Shown: positions 60,479 through 64,000 of the stretch, in pieces
Layout of the letters: the number at the start of each line of letters is the position of its first letter
How positions within the stretch are numbered: position 1 is the stretch's first letter
Source: Coprinellus micaceus
Taxonomy: Eukaryota > Basidiomycota > Agaricomycetes > Agaricales > Psathyrellaceae
NCBI GenBank assembly: GCA_951394405.1
Contig: OX596338.1
Span: forward strand, 248,001-312,000
Direction: 5' to 3'
Length of the DNA: 64,000 bases
Notes under the pieces: generated by a model
The model's input: only the letters and a program-made list of their open reading frames with translations
Told to the model about the DNA's origin: nothing
Databases searched by the model: none
Program-made: the position numbers and the translations under genes

Positions 60479-61041
60479 GATACATCAATATGAAACGAGA
60501 GAGGCTTAAAAGAGTGACGATGATGTAGGCTGGGGAATCGAGAGTACAAGAGGGAAGAGCGGATAAACTATTCCCTCTGGCAATATGAAGAGGTGAAAGT
60601 TGTGAGAGAAAGGTGGGGGGATGGTGCTGACACAGTGTTCCAGCCATGGCGATGAGTTCCTACCGCAGAAACTCCTACGACTGATCATATCATCGTCGCA
60701 GAAGCACTTGCCTGAAAGATCGAATCCTGTGCGCAGAAGCCAACAGGTGTTCGGAACTCTAACTATCATCTTTAACGCCCAAAACAGGCCTAAAATGACC
60801 ACAACGGCATGAAGCCTCGTGAAGCGTTGACACGGGTATGGCGGGCGCAGATAGGGAAGCTTGCGGGGACACTTTGTTTCAGAGTGATGTCGAAGACAGA
60901 ACATCAGCACCTCATGATGGAAGCGCCCTCGACTTTGCTTTGCCAAGTTCTTCCCCAGGTGCCTAGACGATCCCAGTTCGAGCACCGCACAAGGTCGAGA
61001 GAAGAGAGGGAATCACGCACAGTCCGATATCAATACAGGTA
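60479..61041. other. Intergenic between the two SKG6-like paralogues
   Basis: No gene is supported. A 159-aa antisense ORF at 60506-60985 has hydrophobic patches but no start, splice or family support. Confidence 0.45.
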
Positions 61042-62105
61042 CTATACAACATGTGAATCATAGGCCGGCGGCGGTATATCAGGAGGATGACGCTCGGAAC
61101 CAGGTCCTGTCTGGTATGATAAACCAGAATCCGAAGTTGCGTACGCCGTGGCTGTCAATGCAGGTGAGTTCTGGGCATTAGGATACCGGCCCAACTTTGA
61201 AGTCGAGCCTACTGAAAAGGTTGCACCTGCTACGGAAGCTGAATTCGGAGCAGACTCTGGTACTGGTGCGTTCTGGGCCATTTGAGGCAGAGGCTTGGCT
61301 GCAGCGAAATGTCATGACCGAGGGATGAGGAAGATAAAGGGTGACGTACTGGTACTGGATGCGGACGGCGCAGCCTGTGAAGGAACTGCATACGGTGATA
61401 CGGGGGGCTTCTCTTTCGCCATTTGCGCACGGCGGTTTCGCCGTCGAACCAACACCCAAGCCAAAGCCGCAAGCACAATAACCAGCATCCCCCCTAGCAC
61501 ACCTCCGACGATCCCACCAATTGGTGCCTGGCTTTTAGGGGTGCTCGTCTCAGAGGACTCTCCGCTTGAGCCATTGGAAGTGGCAGTTGAGGAGGGAGTT
61601 GAAGAGGGAGTTGAGAACTCCGTACCTGTGGTGAAGGTACTCGTAGATTCGGTGGAGGGTGAGAATGTGGTGTATTCGATGAAATCAAGTCGAAAGTCCA
61701 TATCGGCGTTGTTGACCCGTTGGTAGGTCATAACGAGGGTATGGTCCGCTTCAGGCAGGGTGTCCGACTCCCACCACTGCTCGTTGAAGATCCTTTGGCT
61801 CCCGCTCTGTCGCGTCTGAGAGACCGCCGTCCCATTGTCAATCGAGAAATCCACTCGGACGACCTCCCCATCGCCGTCAGGTATAACGCCGTACACCGCG
61901 ACATGGGTACCTGATCAAAGCTGGGCTTTAGAAGAGAGGGATAAGCGAACGACCAGGTCTCTAGTGGCGTACCCTTGAACGAGAAGACGGCTTGTGAACC
62001 TGGATCCCATGCACTGTTCACAGTGACGTTCCTATCCGTCCCCTGCTCCCAGTATCCAGTATACTTGATCCTCGAGCTTCTGTCATCAATGGTGACCTTC
62101 GACAT
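61042..62105 (-). CDS. SKG6-like single-pass surface protein with PPPAY tail (copy 2)
   Basis: Seen: exons 61973-62105, 61350-61910 and 61042-61298 close in frame to 316 aa. It is a tandem paralogue of the gene at 59052: the start (MSKVTIDDRSSRIKYTGYWE), the ectodomain (VYGVIPDGDGEVVRVDFSID, MDFRLDFIEY) and the phase-1 intron after the first beta strands all correspond. The transmembrane helix GGIVGGVLGGMLVIVLAALA is followed by VRRRNRR and a shorter tail ending IPPPAYDSHVV. The Ser/Thr stalk is much shorter than in copy 1. Inference: a surface sensor or structural protein, sorted or turned over through WW-domain ubiquitin ligases. Confidence 0.85.
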
Positions 62106-63566
62106 CTTGCACCAGGTTCTAAGTCGGCCAGGAAACGAGCGACAAGGCCAGTTGGAGGAGGTTAGCTGCGGTTATGAAGTAGAAAATGGTGGTGAGAAGC
62201 AAGATGGAAACAACCCGACATCGAAGCCGGTCGACACGAATGTAGTCTGTCATAGTTGATAGAAGGAACTGATTGGGGAGTGCCGGGAAAATTAGCACCA
62301 TGTGATGGACCTATCTTTGCCAATCAACGGCATGCCCTCGGCGCACGGCGATCATGAATACTGCCCTAACTTCTTACTTATCCGAATCGTCAAGTTGTGG
62401 TCAAGTCGGTCCCAACGTCGTCCCATTCGATGTTGAGGACAGCAGAGAGGTCCCCCTCCTGGCACTCTTGAGAGTGTCGCAGACCGCTGTAACTCCTGCC
62501 TAGCCTCCTGCCCGAGGTGTGGTGAAGACGGAGCCCCTCATCTGACATACCATCCCGTTTGGGTCGGCTGTAACAGGCAGCTCCAAGGACACACTTTACA
62601 GCATCGAGCTCAAAAGCGTGAATTTGGCCGTCCTTCGTCGCGCGCTTGGCGAAGGCGAAGATAGATAGGAGCCAACTTGAAGGCGCAACGAATAGGATAT
62701 ATCTTGGTTAAACGGTGGAACGTACCAACGGGCGAGGGACGCTTCGTTGGAGACCGGTGGACGTACGAGCAAGTGGTATGTAATATCTATTAAAAGATGA
62801 CACACATTAACGAGCTGTACAGCCGAAGAGAAGGGAGGAAGGACTAATCCCGCCAAGACTCGGAGCTGACCAAGGCCGACCAATGTCAAACGCAAGCTAC
62901 ACCGAGTCTACGTTGGCCTGAGCCTCCTACGTACCGTCCGAGTTTGGGGGCCCTGTTGTCTCTCCAGAAACCGCGACTGCCCAGCCAGCGGAACTGGGGA
63001 CGAGGTTATCGGCTGTCTCGCAAGGCTCTCAATGACTCCAGGTAGGTTTCGAACGGCCTCATGAGATCCTGGTTACCTCGGACGTTGCGAGAGCTCGAAG
63101 AGGGAGCGACGGAGATCCAGCCCTTCGCAACGCTGAAGTTGGTGGTGGAGGTGATGAAAGCGAGAGGGCAGGGATCAAAGCAAAAAGTGAGCGCTTCCCG
63201 AATTGATGCCATCGACCCACCACGTGCGGGCGCTTATCACCTATTGCCGATCCTCGAGTTCGAAATCAGGAGTGTTCGGCGGAAGTGACCACAAATATGT
63301 ACACCAATATGAAAGTATATACATTCCCAACACATCGTAAGCTCTACGACCAGGCACGAGCTAAAAAGAGGCAGTATCAAACAGCGCGTAAGAAACAGAA
63401 TGTTATCCCTGTAAACCTCGGTGACATTTATTGGACCTACACAGGGAGAGGAGAGTGATACGAATGTTCGGAGGATAAGGCGTGAATGTACAGTGGGGGT
63501 TGGGCGATTATTCCCTCCCACGAAAGGCGACGGAAAGTGTAGAGGAAGATGAGAACCCGACACCTG
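62106..63566. other. Gene-free stretch upstream of SKG6-like copy 2
   Basis: No gene is supported; short ORFs on both strands lack resemblance. One perfect GGGCGCTTA motif sits at 63228-63236. Confidence 0.45.
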
Positions 63567-64000
63567 CTAGGTTCGGCGGGAAGCACCAGCGTTAGCCGCG
63601 GCGAATAGGGTAGATTCCCTGCCACTATGATAGGCAGGGGGAGGAGCGTCATAGTGGCTGTTAGTGTCAGAGAGGACATATCCTTCGGAGACAAGGGGGG
63701 AAGGGGTCGGGGTGTTGGTATCCGAAAGGGCGTCACTGCGACCATAGGCGGCGATGCTGTCCATCAACGAGGTATCTTTCTCGTTTGGATAGGTGTTGAG
63801 AGTAACCGATGGGGGGAGGGAGCTGCGTGCGGAGGTGTAGAACGTATCAGTTGCTGTATCAGAACCTTCCTCTAATCGCGAAAAGCCGCGATTGTGCCCG
63901 TGTGCCCGCATCTTCGTTGCCCCAGCTCCAGCCCTCATGCCCTCGCTAATCCGCCGAGGAAGTGCAAACGCGGATATAGGATGAGATGCGCCTGGGTAGA
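63567..64000 (-). CDS. PPPAY-containing cytoplasmic tail, 5' part outside window
   Basis: Seen: an open frame from the window edge to the stop at 63567. It contains an Arg/Gly start (RAGAGATKMRAHGHNRGFSR), a polar Ser/Thr/Asp region (TFYTSARSSLPPSV, SDTNTPTPSPLVSEG) and APPPAYHSGRESTLF near the end. The frame is open upstream to position 64000, so the first visible Met is probably internal. Composition and the PPPAY motif near the C-terminus match the tails of the two upstream SKG6-like genes. Inference: the last exon of a third member of the cluster; the transmembrane and ectodomain exons would lie beyond the window. Confidence 0.55.
   Translation of the reverse strand, partial: YPGASHPISAFALPRRISEGMRAGAGATKMRAHGHNRGFSRLEEGSDTATDTFYTSARSSLPPSVTLNTYPNEKDTSLMDSIAAYGRSDALSDTNTPTPSPLVSEGYVLSDTNSHYDAPPPAYHSGRESTLFAAANAGASRRT

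Noticed and set aside
60506..60985. 159-aa ORF on the - strand between the SKG6-like genes
   Set aside because: It runs into the promoter of copy 1, lacks domain similarity, and would duplicate no known leader since both paralogues start at VDDRS.
1..64000. CRISPR array, bacterial defence island or prokaryotic operon
   Set aside because: Spliced genes with GT-AG introns and fungal-specific families show a eukaryotic nuclear sequence; no regular short repeat-spacer array exists.

Overview
The window is from a basidiomycete fungus, most likely a mushroom-forming Agaricomycete. Its genes are split by many GT-AG introns of about 45-65 nt, and several encoded families are typical of that class: DUF6534 seven-helix proteins, HNH_2-like proteins, fungal BTB/POZ and F-box-like proteins, an aryl-alcohol-oxidase-like GMC flavoenzyme, and SKG6-like single-pass membrane proteins. 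No species is claimed. Most gene models were built by hand from intron phase and family resemblance, and in most of them the reading frame closes cleanly across every junction.

Layout. 1-3503: 3' part of IML2/TTC39 (+). 3966-12166: an accessory block with two F-box-like genes (one intact, one truncated), two HNH-family paralogues in divergent orientation, and a DUF6534 membrane protein. 13329-15608: a secreted GMC oxidoreductase (+). 15609-27701: about 12 kb with no supportable gene, holding a MULE-like non-autonomous DNA transposon, two sets of decayed tandem repeats and microsatellites. 27702-29435: a bHLH transcription factor (+). 29436-37648: gene-poor, holding a second copy of the same transposon family. 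37649-40246: a membrane-anchored GH5 exo-beta-1,3-glucanase (-). 41076-43895: an ABC half-transporter (-). 43896-47256: gene-poor with a decayed tandem duplication. 47257-48513: a BTB/POZ protein (-). 49721-52567: COG6 (+). 53226-53889: a small secreted protein (+). 54409-55778: a SWIM plus RING zinc-finger protein (+). 56642-58864: a C2-domain protein with C-terminal membrane segments (+). 59052-60478 and 61042-62105: tandem single-pass surface proteins (-). From 63567 to the window end there is a cytoplasmic tail of similar character. All three tails carry PPAY motifs.

How the pieces relate. Core genes for membrane traffic and proteostasis (IML2, COG6) sit among lineage-variable genes. Several products act at or beyond the cell surface: the GMC oxidase, the GH5 glucanase, the small secreted protein and the SKG6-like proteins. 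Others look like regulators or ubiquitin-system adaptors: F-box, BTB and SWIM-RING proteins. I see no biosynthetic cluster and no defence island.

The most notable unannotated signals are the transposon family (two copies with shared terminal inverted repeats and perfect 9-bp target duplications), an over-represented intergenic motif AAATAAGCGCC / GGGCGCTTA, and the neighbouring PPxY-tailed membrane proteins.
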